DNA of 64,000 nt, from contig JACKDE010000003.1 of the NCBI GenBank assembly GCA_020633675.1, forward strand, positions 372,001 to 436,000, in the 5' to 3' direction. This DNA comes from Deferribacteres bacterium (GTDB lineage Bacteria > Zhuqueibacterota > Zhuqueibacteria > Zhuqueibacterales > Geothermadaptataceae). Positions 15,881 through 25,854 of the stretch are shown piece by piece. The notes under the pieces are model-generated. The model was given only the letters and a program-made list of their open reading frames with translations. It was not told where the DNA came from and ran no database searches. Each line of letters opens with the position of its first letter. Position 1 is the stretch's first letter. The position numbers and the translations under genes are program-made.

Positions 15881-16890
15881 ACCCACACCCCGAATCCTTG
15901 ATTACAATTCTTGCAAATGTCGATGGCGCTGCGGTCGTTGAGCATTTTATCACGAAAGTCCCTGTACTGCTCTTTCGACCAGATTTGCACGAAATTCTCG
16001 CCGTTGTTGATCTCGCCCATAGTGTGGTGGCCGTTTTTATCGAAGCAGCACGGCACCACCGTGCCATCCCAGTTCACCAGCGACGACAGCCATGGCCGCG
16101 GACACACGCCCTTGCCGCCTCGCACGGAAATGTCGCTGTCGCCGATTTGGTAACGCTGAAAATGATCCGATTTCGGCATCCACTCCAGCGCTTCTTCGTA
16201 GGTTTCAACCTGAATGTTTTTCAGCAGCAACCGGTCGACACCCAACTCTTTGGCGAGCGCCTGGATTTCAGGAATTTCATGCTCATTATGGCGCATCACT
16301 AAAAATTGCAGCAAAATGTAGGGCGTTTTGCTACGCAGGCGTTTTTTCGCTGCCACCAGCGTGCGGATGCCATTGAGCACACGCTGCAAATCGCCTTTCA
16401 CACGATATTTTTCGTAGGTTGCCTGTGTGATGCCATCGACAGAGACGATCATCGCATCCAATCCGGCTCCGATGGTTCGGATGGCGTTGTGTTCGTCGAG
16501 ATAATGCGCGTTGGTGCTGGTTTCGGTGTACAGGCCGCGATCTTTGGCGTAACGCACCGCCGGCAAAAAGGCGTTGTTCAAATATGGCTCGCCCTGGTGA
16601 TAAAAAATCACGTACCAAACGGTATCGGCAATGCCATCGATGAGTTTTTGGAAGGTCTGCAATTCCATGCGTCCGGCCACTCGGGTCATATTGCCGCTGC
16701 CGGTCACGCACAGCGGGCAATCGAGATTGCAGCGATTGGTGGGCTCGACCGTGATCACCGGCGGGATGCCCCACACAATCGGCTTTTTCAGCAACATCGA
16801 AGTGGCAAAACTGCCGACGGATTTGATCACATTGAAAAAGCGTTTCGGGGTAAACGATTTGAGGGCCTGCTGGATGACAAAATCTTGCAA
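15877..16890 (-). CDS. Radical SAM protein with SPASM domain
   Basis: A 337-aa radical SAM enzyme. CNLDCPLC at residues 54-61 binds the AdoMet-dependent 4Fe-4S cluster (Cys-x3-Cys-x2-Cys). The C-terminal SPASM domain supplies more cluster ligands: GVCPRPW, VPCCFDKNG and DICKNCNQG. Such enzymes modify peptides, proteins or small molecules. No precursor peptide gene is evident nearby. The start is a TTG at 16890; an ATG at 16898 is out of frame, so a short N-terminal uncertainty remains. It is upstream of, and codirectional with, the Wzi-like gene, so a role linked to the cell surface is possible but unsupported. Confidence 0.87.
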   Translation of the reverse strand: MQDFVIQQALKSFTPKRFFNVIKSVGSFATSMLLKKPIVWGIPPVITVEPTNRCNLDCPLCVTGSGNMTRVAGRMELQTFQKLIDGIADTVWYVIFYHQGEPYLNNAFLPAVRYAKDRGLYTETSTNAHYLDEHNAIRTIGAGLDAMIVSVDGITQATYEKYRVKGDLQRVLNGIRTLVAAKKRLRSKTPYILLQFLVMRHNEHEIPEIQALAKELGVDRLLLKNIQVETYEEALEWMPKSDHFQRYQIGDSDISVRGGKGVCPRPWLSSLVNWDGTVVPCCFDKNGHHTMGEINNGENFVQIWSKEQYRDFRDKMLNDRSAIDICKNCNQGFGVWV

Positions 16891-17152
16891 ATGAACATTC
16901 CGGTTTCTTTAGCAAATTTTTAAAATCGTATGCAAAATGCATACATTGCAACCTGCGCGGTAAGCAACAGTGTGCTCGTTGCGATTTGAAGCACTGGTCC
17001 GCGTGCTTTGCTGGATTCAGGTGGCATTTTTAACAAATTTCGTTGAGAAAGACAATGCTTTTCGGGTCAAAAAGAAATTTTGTCAGTGTTACAAGTGGAA
17101 GGAAAGTTTGGTCGGCTTGCAGCAGGAAACGAGTGTGCCTGCAAAGCAATGC

Positions 17153-19738
17153 TCAGTCGGCCATGGTATTGTGCAGGTTTTTGAGATTTTTGCCATTACC
17201 GTTGACCTCGGCATGGTTGTAGTCGGCGTCGAAACTTTGCAGACCAAATTTTGCGGTAAAATGAAAAACGCTGCCCTTTTTCGACTCGCTTTCTACCCAA
17301 ATACTGCCATTCATCATTTTAACCAATTGCGATGAAATCGCCAGCCCCAGACCGCTGCCGCCATATTGCCTGGTGGTCGAGCTGTCTGCCTGCGTGAATA
17401 CGTCAAAAATCAGCTCCTGTTTATCTTCCGGGATGCCGATGCCGGTGTCGCTGATCACAAAATGCAGCACGCAATGATCATCATCATTCTGGCGTTTTTC
17501 GACTTTAAAGCTAATATGACCTTGCTCGGTAAACTTGATCGCATTGCCAACCAGATTAACAACCACTTGCCGCAGACGCCACGGATCACCGAACAATGCA
17601 TCGGGGACTTCGGGTGGTATGACCGTTTGGAAAGCAAGGCTTTTTTGCTTGGCGCGCAACCGCAGCGGCGCGATGGTTTGCTCGATGATATCGCGCAGGC
17701 TGAAACCGATGATCTCAAGTTCCATCTTGCCAGCTTCGATTTTGGAAATGTCCAGAATATCATTCAACAAGCCGAGCAGTGAATAGGCCGAATCCTTTGC
17801 CATCGTCAGGTATTCTTCCTGCTCCTGCGAAAGTGAGCCATCCATTGCCAGATCGGTCATGCCAATGATCACATTCATCGGGGTACGGATTTCATGGCTC
17901 ATGTTGGCGAGGAACTGACTTTTGGCGCGATTGGCAATTTCAGCCGCTTCCTTGGCCTTTTGCTGATCGGCCATCGAACGCTTGGTGGAACTGATGTCGC
18001 TGAAAATGCCAAATGCGCCACGACGGTTGGCCGGTGTTCCCATCGGGACGGCACTCACTTGCACCCAAATTTGTTCGCCCGCTTTTTTTTGCATTTGGAT
18101 TTCATAGCGCATGGCTTCATTTCCGATGCCGAGTAGCTTGCTTTTCTGCGCACCGGCGCCATCCGGCCAGGTAAAAAGCTCGCTGCTCGATTTGCCCAGC
18201 ATCTCCTCCGAGTCGTAGCCGAACATGTCGCAAAGGCGCTTGTTGACAAACTGAATGGTGTCGTCCGAATCGACGATAATCACGCCTTCGTGCATATTTT
18301 CGATAAGTGTGCGGTACTTTTCTTCCGATGCGCGCAAAGCCTGCTCCGCCGCCTTTCGCACGGACACATCGTTGATCAGAACCTGCACAGCCGGCCTGCC
18401 CTGGAAAGTGATTGGCGCTGTTGCCACTTCAACATCGAGTACGTGACCATCTTTGCGAATCAGCTTCTCTTCCATTAGATTCGCACGCTCACCAGCATAG
18501 CCGGATTTGATCCGCTCCCGCACCAGTTCGCGATAGTCGGGGTGGACGAACTCAAGTATTGGCTTGCCAATCAATTCATCCTGACTTTGAGCGCCGAAGA
18601 GCCGGACACCGGCATCGTTCATGTAAATCACCTTTTCATCCTGATGCATGATGATGGTGACAGGCGACAACTCGACCAACTTGCGATAGCGCTCCTCACT
18701 GCTTTCCAGCGCTTGTTTCGCGTGCTTTTGCGCTGTGATATTGCGAGCGAAAATCGATACGCCGGTGACTGTGCCGCTAATCGAAATAATCGGATTAAAC
18801 GAGATTTCAACATCGACCTTGCTTTTTGAAAAATTGAAGGTCTGTTCAATGGAAAAATGCTCTCCCGCCAGGGCCCGATTGTAGTGACGCAGCCACTGGG
18901 CCCGCAAGTCTTCAGGCAGAAACTCGAGGAAATTTTTACCGGGTCGCAAGACTTTGCCAAACGCCATGGCAAACTGGGTCTGAAAAACTGAATTGACCGC
19001 CACTATGCGATATTCCGAATCGATGGACCAGATTGAATCCTGGGTGTTTTCAACCAGCGCGGTTAAATTGGCCTCGCTTTCGGACAACCTCAGCGCGACT
19101 TGCTCAAGTTCATAAAGATCGCGGCGGCGGATCTTGGCCGCTACCAAACTTAAGACGGCAATGATGAGCGTGAGTCCGAAAGGCTGCAAAATTTCGAGCG
19201 TCGTGACCTTTGGCAATAACAGCGGCATCGCCAATAGCGTTGAAATGCAGATGGTTGCAAGCGCCGCCGTTGAACGGATGGAGAGTACCAGGCTGCCAAA
19301 GATGAGACTGACCGCCAGCAACAAAAATGGGCTGATCAGGCCGATACCGGAAAGACGAATATCGATAAACGCCAGGGCGGTGAGAGAAAGCAGGACGGTC
19401 GCATAGAATTTCGCACCGAGGTAGTAAAAGCGGGTTCGGCTCAGCCAATAGGCGATGGCAGTAAAAATGATGGTGGTGAGAACAGCCAGAAAGATCAGAT
19501 CGTGCAGAGGCTGAAAAGCCGAGCCCTTCTGCAGCGGAATAACCACAAATGCCAGCATCAGCACAGGCAGAAAAATCGAAATCAGCAATGCAGACAGCAG
19601 CCGCGCGCGACGCATTTCCGAGGCTTCGACAATCCTATCCGATGGCTCGGTAAGCCAGCGCCATAGTCGCGTCAACAGCGAACGAACAACGGGTTTTTCC
19701 GGTATGGGCAGTGTGCCCAATTTATGTGCGTTTTTCAT
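17153..19738 (-). CDS. Membrane-bound multi-PAS sensor histidine kinase
   Basis: An 861-aa sensor kinase. The first ~205 residues contain about six hydrophobic segments (for example LLSALLISIFLPVLMLAFVV). Three PAS/PAC modules follow at roughly 225-340, 345-465 and 470-590. The HisKA phospho-acceptor is His615 in MSHEIRTPM, and the ATPase domain has NLVGNAIKF (N box, ~728), DTGIGIPEDK (G1) and GGSGLGLAIS (G2). There is no receiver domain, and no response regulator gene is adjacent, so its partner is unknown. It is divergent from the deoxynucleoside kinase gene. The membrane domain and multiple PAS modules suggest sensing of redox, a ligand or membrane state. Confidence 0.92.
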   Translation of the reverse strand: MKNAHKLGTLPIPEKPVVRSLLTRLWRWLTEPSDRIVEASEMRRARLLSALLISIFLPVLMLAFVVIPLQKGSAFQPLHDLIFLAVLTTIIFTAIAYWLSRTRFYYLGAKFYATVLLSLTALAFIDIRLSGIGLISPFLLLAVSLIFGSLVLSIRSTAALATICISTLLAMPLLLPKVTTLEILQPFGLTLIIAVLSLVAAKIRRRDLYELEQVALRLSESEANLTALVENTQDSIWSIDSEYRIVAVNSVFQTQFAMAFGKVLRPGKNFLEFLPEDLRAQWLRHYNRALAGEHFSIEQTFNFSKSKVDVEISFNPIISISGTVTGVSIFARNITAQKHAKQALESSEERYRKLVELSPVTIIMHQDEKVIYMNDAGVRLFGAQSQDELIGKPILEFVHPDYRELVRERIKSGYAGERANLMEEKLIRKDGHVLDVEVATAPITFQGRPAVQVLINDVSVRKAAEQALRASEEKYRTLIENMHEGVIIVDSDDTIQFVNKRLCDMFGYDSEEMLGKSSSELFTWPDGAGAQKSKLLGIGNEAMRYEIQMQKKAGEQIWVQVSAVPMGTPANRRGAFGIFSDISSTKRSMADQQKAKEAAEIANRAKSQFLANMSHEIRTPMNVIIGMTDLAMDGSLSQEQEEYLTMAKDSAYSLLGLLNDILDISKIEAGKMELEIIGFSLRDIIEQTIAPLRLRAKQKSLAFQTVIPPEVPDALFGDPWRLRQVVVNLVGNAIKFTEQGHISFKVEKRQNDDDHCVLHFVISDTGIGIPEDKQELIFDVFTQADSSTTRQYGGSGLGLAISSQLVKMMNGSIWVESESKKGSVFHFTAKFGLQSFDADYNHAEVNGNGKNLKNLHNTMAD

Positions 19739-19981
19739 AGTGCTCGTTTAGCAAAAGCGGCATTCATGACGACTGTTCATGCGGCAATTTTTGCGCCGAA
19801 GAGTAAACATGCGTTCTGCAACACAACATGTTCAGCTTCAAAATGCTGCATTTTTCTGAACAGCGCCCCCATGTAAGAGGAGCGAAGCGTTTAGGGCCTT
19901 TAAGAGTATTACAGCATTTTTATATTTTTGCGTAATTTTTTTACACTTGCAGTTCACGAAAAATTCGGCTAAAATTGCGCC

Positions 19982-20626
19982 ATGGACGAAAAAAAAACAC
20001 ATGCCTATATTGCCATTGCCGGAAATATCGGTGTTGGCAAAACCACCATGACCAAATTGCTGTGCGAACGTTTTGCCTGGTACGGCTTTCTTGAAAAAGT
20101 TGTAGAAAATCCATATTTGGAAGACTTTTACCACAACATGCCTGCCTGGGCGTTTCAATCACAAATTTTCTTTTTAAAAGAGCGTTTGAAAGACCACCAC
20201 CAAATTCATCACATCCAACAAACCTGTGTGCAGGACCGCACGATTTTCGAAGACGCAGAAATTTTTGCCCGCAATCTCTTTGAACGAAAAATAATGACGC
20301 CGCGAGACTACGCTGTGTATCGGGAACTGTATGAGGCGGTGAAGGGCTTTTTGCGCACGCCAGACCTGTTCATCTACCTGCGTGCGTCTGCATGGACCCT
20401 GGTGAGCCGGATTCGCAAACGAGGGCGGGAGTATGAGCAGCATATTGACAAAGAGTATTTGTTGCAGCTCAACAAGCTCTACAACGAATGGGCCGTCGAG
20501 CAGGCCAAAACCCAGCGCGTGCTCATCATCGATACTGACCACTACGATGTCGACCGCGATCCCGACTGGCGTGAAGGCATCATCGCGGAAATTGCCAGCC
20601 TGGTTGGCGAGTCTGGCACTGAATAA
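19982..20626 (+). CDS. Deoxynucleoside kinase
   Basis: A 214-aa protein of the deoxynucleoside kinase family (dCK/dGK/dAK type), which phosphorylates salvaged deoxynucleosides to monophosphates in the cytoplasm. The P-loop is GNIGVGKTT near residue 14; VQDRTIFEDAEIFA carries the DRT version of the conserved D/E-R-S motif; the LID region RIRKRGREYEQHI supplies arginines. Length matches bacterial members. It is transcribed divergently from the histidine kinase gene. Substrate preference cannot be deduced. Confidence 0.9.
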   Translation: MDEKKTHAYIAIAGNIGVGKTTMTKLLCERFAWYGFLEKVVENPYLEDFYHNMPAWAFQSQIFFLKERLKDHHQIHHIQQTCVQDRTIFEDAEIFARNLFERKIMTPRDYAVYRELYEAVKGFLRTPDLFIYLRASAWTLVSRIRKRGREYEQHIDKEYLLQLNKLYNEWAVEQAKTQRVLIIDTDHYDVDRDPDWREGIIAEIASLVGESGTE

Positions 20627-20689
20627 TCTCCTACCCTATCCAATTTTGCCGCCACCCCACCGAAAAATCCCGGCTATGTGGAGAAAGTC

Positions 20690-21181
20690 ATGATTCGTTC
20701 TGCGAACAACGCCGATGCCGCCAAAATTGCTGAAATCTATAATCACTACATTGCTCATACAGTAATTACCTTTGAGAACGAACTCGTCAGCCCCACCGAA
20801 ATGTCGTTGCGCATCTCCGCCATTTTGGACGCTTCGTTGCCATATCTGGTCGTAGAAAACGAAAATGAGGTGTTCGGATTTGCTTATGCGACGCGCTGGC
20901 GGCCAAGATCAGCGTACCAAAACTCTGTTGAAACAACCATTTATCTTTCACAGGCTTATTTAGGAAATGGCTTCGGCAAGTTACTGTACGCCGAGCTGCT
21001 TTTGCGCCTGGCAGCGGCAGATTTTCATACGGCAATCGGCGGAATTGCACTTCCAAATGCAGCAAGTGTGAATTTGCACGAATCTTTAGGGTTCAAAAAG
21101 GTCGCACAGTTTCAGGAAGTTGGCTATAAACTTGATCGATGGGTGGATGTGGGCTATTGGCAAGTCATGTTGCAGAGATAA
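20690..21181 (+). CDS. GNAT family N-acetyltransferase (phosphinothricin acetyltransferase-like)
   Basis: A 163-aa GCN5-related acetyltransferase. The opening MIRSANNADAAKIAEIYNHY and ITFENE are typical of the phosphinothricin/methionine sulfone acetyltransferase branch, and AYLGNGFGKLLYAELL is the acetyl-CoA-binding loop. ATG at 20690 is preferred to GTG at 20678 because GAGAAAG lies just upstream. It follows the deoxynucleoside kinase gene by about 60 bases and may share its transcript. Substrate is probably an amino-acid-like amine, not determinable here. Confidence 0.85.
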   Translation: MIRSANNADAAKIAEIYNHYIAHTVITFENELVSPTEMSLRISAILDASLPYLVVENENEVFGFAYATRWRPRSAYQNSVETTIYLSQAYLGNGFGKLLYAELLLRLAAADFHTAIGGIALPNAASVNLHESLGFKKVAQFQEVGYKLDRWVDVGYWQVMLQR

Positions 21182-21544
21182 TCGAGAACGCATTTGAGAT
21201 TGTCGAAAAGTGGATTTTTATCATTCCAAGCCCTTCGATTGCACTCAGAATGAGCTGCACAAAAAATCTCATGAGAGCATAAGTCCTGAGATTTTTCGAC
21301 GGCATCTTCATAGCTATCGTTGCGAAACCTGAGGCAACGCATTCCTGAATCAAGACGAGATCATAAAAATTTTTTCAGAGCATCACGAATCAGAATGATG
21401 AAAGATGCGTTTCATCCAGACTTGCAACGCACTGGAATACTGTAGCTCGAATTGCCGGCCAGCACGTTCGCTAAAATCCGTATTTTCACCATCTCCTTAT
21501 TGCGGCAACTTCATCCCTTCGTTTGTTCGCATATCATTCCATAT
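21182..21544. other. Intergenic region with possible relic repeat
   Basis: A 363-base gap between the GNAT gene and the 3' end of a minus-strand lipoprotein gene. No coding signal. The segment around 21226-21262 (complement CATTCTGAGTGCAATCGAAG) resembles a decayed copy of CATTCTGAG-type intergenic repeats known from many bacteria. Nothing else recognised. Confidence 0.3.
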
Positions 21545-22456
21545 TCATTGCGGATGGTAATCAAGCTGCAGCGATTGAAGCTCACCGTTATTCTCAAGCC
21601 AGTGCAAATTCAGTTTGATGTGATCAAATCCGCCGTATGATTGATAATAAGATTCGGCTATGGGACGGAGCTCAAACTTGCGCGTCTGCTGGATAATCGC
21701 GTCGCACGGGTCGTCATTGTCATACTGAGTCAGGTACAGATTCGCTTGCACCGGGTAGGACTCCATAAAGGCTGGCGGTGCCATATAAAGCGTATAAAAA
21801 TGCTCCCGACAGCCTCCTGAATGTGCAATTTGCGCCACCAAAACATCGCCATCGATAGCGGCGGCCTGCACGCTCAACGGTGACTGCTGCAATGCATCAG
21901 CAGGCTGCTCGCTGAAGACAACTTGTGGAAACTTGCTGCCGTTTTGGATGCGATCCCTGAGTCGCCTTCGGAAGTGACGAATCTGATCGAGAAACAGGCT
22001 TAAGCCTTTCAAATCAGCGCCATATTCGATGGTGATTTTTTTGGTTTTGCCAAAATAGCCGACTTCAATCCATTCCGCGCCACCATCGGCGCAATCGGGG
22101 CAGCCGATAACAGAATCCAGCGCTGCAAAGGTTTGCCAATCAAACGCATCGACCAACGCGCTCCACTCTTCGACCGAAAGGGTATCACTGAACAGGCGAT
22201 CCGGCACCTGCTGACGCGCATAGTCCCACGCGAATTCGATATAATCCAGCTCGGTGCCATTCACTTCCATGTTGGTTCGACAATAGCCAAGACACTCGCC
22301 GAACGAAGTACCAACACGGAAGGTAATATTTTCTTTGCTGATGGCAAAGTTCAGCGTCGTTAATGCATCATTCAATACTGGCTGCCGGCATGCGCCAAGA
22401 AGCGGCAATAAAACAGCCAGAAGAATCGCCCAGCGAAATTGGGATTTGTGCTTCAT
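21545..22456 (-). CDS. Putative lipoprotein of unknown function
   Basis: A 303-aa protein with an N-terminal lipoprotein signal (MKHKSQFRWAILLAVLLPLL followed by GACRQ, lipobox Cys). The ATG at 22456 has a strong GGAGG site; earlier in-frame starts are rejected. The early region ITFRVGTSFGECLGYC is Cys-containing, and the C-terminal half is beta-rich (EHFYTLYMAPPAF, LNLHWLENN). It is loosely reminiscent of small bacterial lipoprotein domains with an F-G-x-C-x-x-Y-C pattern (such as DUF6438), but no confident family can be named. It lies downstream of, and codirectional with, the HEAT-cyclophilin lipoprotein gene. Confidence 0.75.
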   Translation of the reverse strand: MKHKSQFRWAILLAVLLPLLGACRQPVLNDALTTLNFAISKENITFRVGTSFGECLGYCRTNMEVNGTELDYIEFAWDYARQQVPDRLFSDTLSVEEWSALVDAFDWQTFAALDSVIGCPDCADGGAEWIEVGYFGKTKKITIEYGADLKGLSLFLDQIRHFRRRLRDRIQNGSKFPQVVFSEQPADALQQSPLSVQAAAIDGDVLVAQIAHSGGCREHFYTLYMAPPAFMESYPVQANLYLTQYDNDDPCDAIIQQTRKFELRPIAESYYQSYGGFDHIKLNLHWLENNGELQSLQLDYHPQ

Positions 22457-22638
22457 CTGTTGCCTCCATATATAGTGCAATGTGATCAAACACTGCACTT
22501 TTTGCAACCGCCATGCCAACCAGCCTGCCTTGCCTTGCAGGCAGCTAATCACTCAATCGAACCACCTGCGAAACTCAATTTTTTGAGTTGACACTCATAT
22601 TTTTAAGAGATAATCCAGAGGTTCGTCCCTGCCCGCGC

Positions 22639-24624
22639 CTAATATTGCACGCTAATACGCTCGATTTTATCGCCGAGCTGAATGGCATCGACCACATCCA
22701 TCCCATCGGTCACGCGGGCGAACAGCGTATAACGGCCGTCCAGGTGCGGCTGTTCGCTATGGGTAATGAAAAACTGGCATCCTTCGGTATCCGGGCCAGC
22801 GCTGGCCATTCCCACCATACCGCGCTGGTAGGAGAGCCGATTAAACTCAGAACGAATCGAATAGCCGGGTGAACCCCAGCCATCTCCGCGTGGATCGCCG
22901 CCCTGGATCACGAAATTGGGCACGACCCGATGGAAATTCAAACCATCGTAAAAACCTTTTTCAGCGAGGCGGACAAAATTCAGAACAGTCAACGGCGATT
23001 CATCCGCGAAAAATGTAAGCTTGATCGCCCCTTTTCCGGTTTCGATGGTGGCGACAGCTTTGCGCAAACGGTGCAATTCCGCCATCGAAAACGCATCGTC
23101 GGCTGGCGGCTTTTTAGCGGGCTGCGCGGCTTGTTCGACGCCAGTCAGATCGGTCAGGGCTTTGGCCGCAGCTTCGGCATAGGCGTGGTCGCTGGCGCGT
23201 GTTGCTTGCTGCAAAACCGGGATCGCACCTTGTAACTTCAACCTGGCCATCGCACTGAAAATCATGCTCGCAGCTTCGGTATCGACCGGACGGCTCAGAC
23301 TTTCGAAGCCCTGCAAAATCTGGCTCTCAAACCGGGGCCCCATAATCGAATCCTGCGCCAGGTAGCTGGTCGCGAGCGCTGTCAGCACCGGGTCCTTTTC
23401 CTGCAGGGCATCCAGGGCCATGCGATTGCTGACACCACCTTTCAAACGTTGCGCTGCTTCGAGTGCGTAAATCTTCACCGGCAGACTGCCAGCTTGATAC
23501 AATTCAAGCAGATCGGCTGAAACAACCGGCGAAGCCGTGCGTCCAAATGCCTCCGCCAAACGGGTCAGAAAAAGCGGATTGTCATCCGATTTGTGCTCAC
23601 GTAACACATCGATAGCACCTGCTTTCGCAGCGTCGGCAAACGCAGAGAGCCATCCGGCGCGCTCACGCCATCGTTCTGCTGCACTCGACGAAGCAATGCT
23701 GCCGCGGAAAAATTCCGTCAGAGACTCGACGTCGTTGCCCGAAAGTTTGTCCCAATTGCGCGCCGCCCATGCGCCAATTGCAGAAATGGCTGACAGGCGC
23801 ACGTGTTCATTTTCATCATCAAAAGGCAGCATGCTCCGCACATCCGCAACCGGCATTTGCCCGTAGGCTGTGGCAGCATTTGCGCGCACCCGCCAGTCCG
23901 GATCGGATTGCGCCATCTCGGCAAGCCGACTTGAAGTTGAAGCCACTTTCATGCTGCCCAGCCCGCGTGCGCACTGCATGCGGACGCGCGGATCAACGTC
24001 TTTGGAGGCGAGCAGAAGATAATGGTAGGCGCTGCTATCAGCCATACGCGATAATGCCCAGGCCGCACGCCAGCGGATCTCATTCAAATCATCGTCGAGC
24101 AGCTCCGCAAAGGCATCCGAATGCCCGCTAAAATCGATTTTTTCCCAATATGCCAATTGTCCAATCGCCACCGCAGCCGATTGCTTGAGTATCGGTGTTT
24201 GCTCGCCCAGGGCCGTAACCAAAAATTCTACATGGCTGGAGTCGCCGGCATGGCCGACAGCTTCGATGATCGCTTGTTTGATTTGCAGATCGTTGACTTT
24301 GCTATACAGGGCAACCAGCGCATCGGCGCCCCTCCGCGATCCGATCAATCCCAGTGCAAACGCCGATTCAACGACTAGCGCATTCGAAGAACTCTGCAAA
24401 AAAGGCAGGATCATTGGTACCGCTGCGCTGTCGCGCATTTGGCCGAGCAGCACGATGGCTTTTTGCTGTACCTTCTCGCCGGGGTGTTCGAGAAATGGTT
24501 TCATTTCGTTAACATCGCCGCGCGCATCTGCAATTTTGAGCATTTGCTCAAATTCTGCGTCATAGTTCTTGGCGCAACTAAACATCAGCGCACCGACGAT
24601 CACAAACAACACAATCCGCTTCAT
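22639..24624 (-). CDS. HEAT-repeat lipoprotein with C-terminal cyclophilin-type PPIase domain
   Basis: A 661-aa protein with a lipoprotein signal (MKRIVLFVIVGALMFSC). Residues ~30-500 are HEAT-type helical repeats (VQQKAIVLLGQM, NEIRWRAAWALSRM, VRMQCARGLGSM and others). From ~525 a cyclophilin domain follows: FHRVVPNFVIQGGDPRGDG, GMVGMAS, TEGCQFFITHS and LDGRYTLFARV are the canonical active-site blocks. It would be a membrane-anchored, periplasm-facing prolyl isomerase with a large protein-binding scaffold. The domain assignment is secure; its client proteins are unknown. Confidence 0.9.
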   Translation of the reverse strand: MKRIVLFVIVGALMFSCAKNYDAEFEQMLKIADARGDVNEMKPFLEHPGEKVQQKAIVLLGQMRDSAAVPMILPFLQSSSNALVVESAFALGLIGSRRGADALVALYSKVNDLQIKQAIIEAVGHAGDSSHVEFLVTALGEQTPILKQSAAVAIGQLAYWEKIDFSGHSDAFAELLDDDLNEIRWRAAWALSRMADSSAYHYLLLASKDVDPRVRMQCARGLGSMKVASTSSRLAEMAQSDPDWRVRANAATAYGQMPVADVRSMLPFDDENEHVRLSAISAIGAWAARNWDKLSGNDVESLTEFFRGSIASSSAAERWRERAGWLSAFADAAKAGAIDVLREHKSDDNPLFLTRLAEAFGRTASPVVSADLLELYQAGSLPVKIYALEAAQRLKGGVSNRMALDALQEKDPVLTALATSYLAQDSIMGPRFESQILQGFESLSRPVDTEAASMIFSAMARLKLQGAIPVLQQATRASDHAYAEAAAKALTDLTGVEQAAQPAKKPPADDAFSMAELHRLRKAVATIETGKGAIKLTFFADESPLTVLNFVRLAEKGFYDGLNFHRVVPNFVIQGGDPRGDGWGSPGYSIRSEFNRLSYQRGMVGMASAGPDTEGCQFFITHSEQPHLDGRYTLFARVTDGMDVVDAIQLGDKIERISVQY

Positions 24625-24939
24625 CGCATTTCCTTATCCATATAAAATTCAGGTGAAATTGCTTTATCCGGAACTGTTAAATACTGATTTATGCGCCTTT
24701 TTGCAAATAAAAACTCTGTTGCAAATGGGTCAAAAAGCATTGGATCATTTCAAAAAAATGTTTTTGTTCAAGCTGCCACACGAGTTTTCCTGCAAAATGC
24801 ATTTTTTGCCAGGAAGTTGGGTGAACACTACAGTAATTTAGAGCAAACCAAGTGGCGATATCCTAAAATTCCTATCCCCGCAGCAAGCTATGTGGTATTG
24901 GAGCCAAGTTTCTATCAAAAATTTTCCAGGGAAATCAAT
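24625..24939. other. Intergenic region, nothing recognised
   Basis: A 315-base gap between divergently transcribed genes (HEAT-cyclophilin lipoprotein and EEP-family hydrolase), so both promoters should lie here. It is AT-rich in parts. An open frame continues upstream of 24940 but has no codon pattern or homology worth calling. No clear operator or hairpin is visible. Confidence 0.4.
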
Positions 24940-25845
24940 ATGAAAACAATGTCCGCACACCGTCTCCGTCACATGATCCTGAGGATATTTTTAATTTCGA
25001 GCATTGCTTCCTGCACGAAACAGCCGGAACAAGTGGCGCCGGCCCCGCTCGATGTGATGAGCTTTAACATCCGCTACGGCACCGCCAACGATGGCGATAA
25101 CGCCTGGCCTCTGCGCAAAGACCTGGCCTTTGAGGTGATCAAACAGGCCGATCCCGATGTGCTGGGCTTGCAGGAGGCGCTGCATTTTCAATTGTTAGAG
25201 CTTTTGGAAGCACTGCCCCAATATGCCCTTGTCGGCGTGGGCCGTGATGATGGCGAGCAGGCCGGTGAATATGCCGCTATCCTGTACGATTCCACCCGTT
25301 TCGATTTGCTCTCGCAGGGCACATTCTGGTTTTCGGATACGCCCGAGGTGGTGGGCTCGACGAGCTGGGGCAACTCCATTACCCGCATCTGCTCCTGGGC
25401 GCAGCTTCGCGATCGCAGCTCACAAAAGGCCATTTATGCGTACAATGTACACTGGGATCACCGCTCGCAGCCATCGCGTGAGCGTAGCGCTGGCCTTTTG
25501 CTCAGCAAAATCGCTAAACGCAGCAATCCGGAGGCGCCGGTAGTGGTAACCGGCGATTTCAATGCCGGGGAAGACAATCCGGCATTTGTCGCCTTGCTCA
25601 ATGACGACACTATACAGCTCCATGACAGCTATCGCAGCCTGCATCCTGATGCGCTTGAGGTCGGCACCTTCAATGGCTTCGTTGGAACCAGCGATGGCGA
25701 TAAAATCGATGCGATTTTATTGTCTGGCGGCTTGCGTTCCAGCAGTGCTGAAATTGTGCGCACACATCAGGATGGCCGCTATCCATCCGACCATTTCCCA
25801 ATCACAGCGCATGTCGAATTTGTAAAACCAACGCACTCAAAATAA
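24940..25845 (+). CDS. Endonuclease/exonuclease/phosphatase family lipoprotein
   Basis: A 301-aa EEP-superfamily phosphohydrolase with a lipoprotein-type N-terminus (ISSIASC near residue 25). Family motifs are DVMSFNIRYG, GLQEAL (metal-binding Glu), VVTGDFNAGED and SDHFPITAHV (catalytic Asp-His). The start at 24940 follows CAGGGAAAT. Secreted EEP enzymes act on nucleic acids, phospholipids or sugar phosphates; the set with this opening is common in FCB bacteria. Substrate unknown. It is followed 9 bases later by the DUF1353 gene, so the two are probably cotranscribed. Confidence 0.87.
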   Translation: MKTMSAHRLRHMILRIFLISSIASCTKQPEQVAPAPLDVMSFNIRYGTANDGDNAWPLRKDLAFEVIKQADPDVLGLQEALHFQLLELLEALPQYALVGVGRDDGEQAGEYAAILYDSTRFDLLSQGTFWFSDTPEVVGSTSWGNSITRICSWAQLRDRSSQKAIYAYNVHWDHRSQPSRERSAGLLLSKIAKRSNPEAPVVVTGDFNAGEDNPAFVALLNDDTIQLHDSYRSLHPDALEVGTFNGFVGTSDGDKIDAILLSGGLRSSSAEIVRTHQDGRYPSDHFPITAHVEFVKPTHSK

Positions 25846-25854
25846 GAGACTGAT

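Noticed and set aside
16970..17335. A 121-codon plus-strand frame upstream of the radical SAM gene
   Set aside because: It runs antisense into the C-terminus of the histidine kinase gene, which has a clear ATPase domain on the other strand; no recognisable motif.
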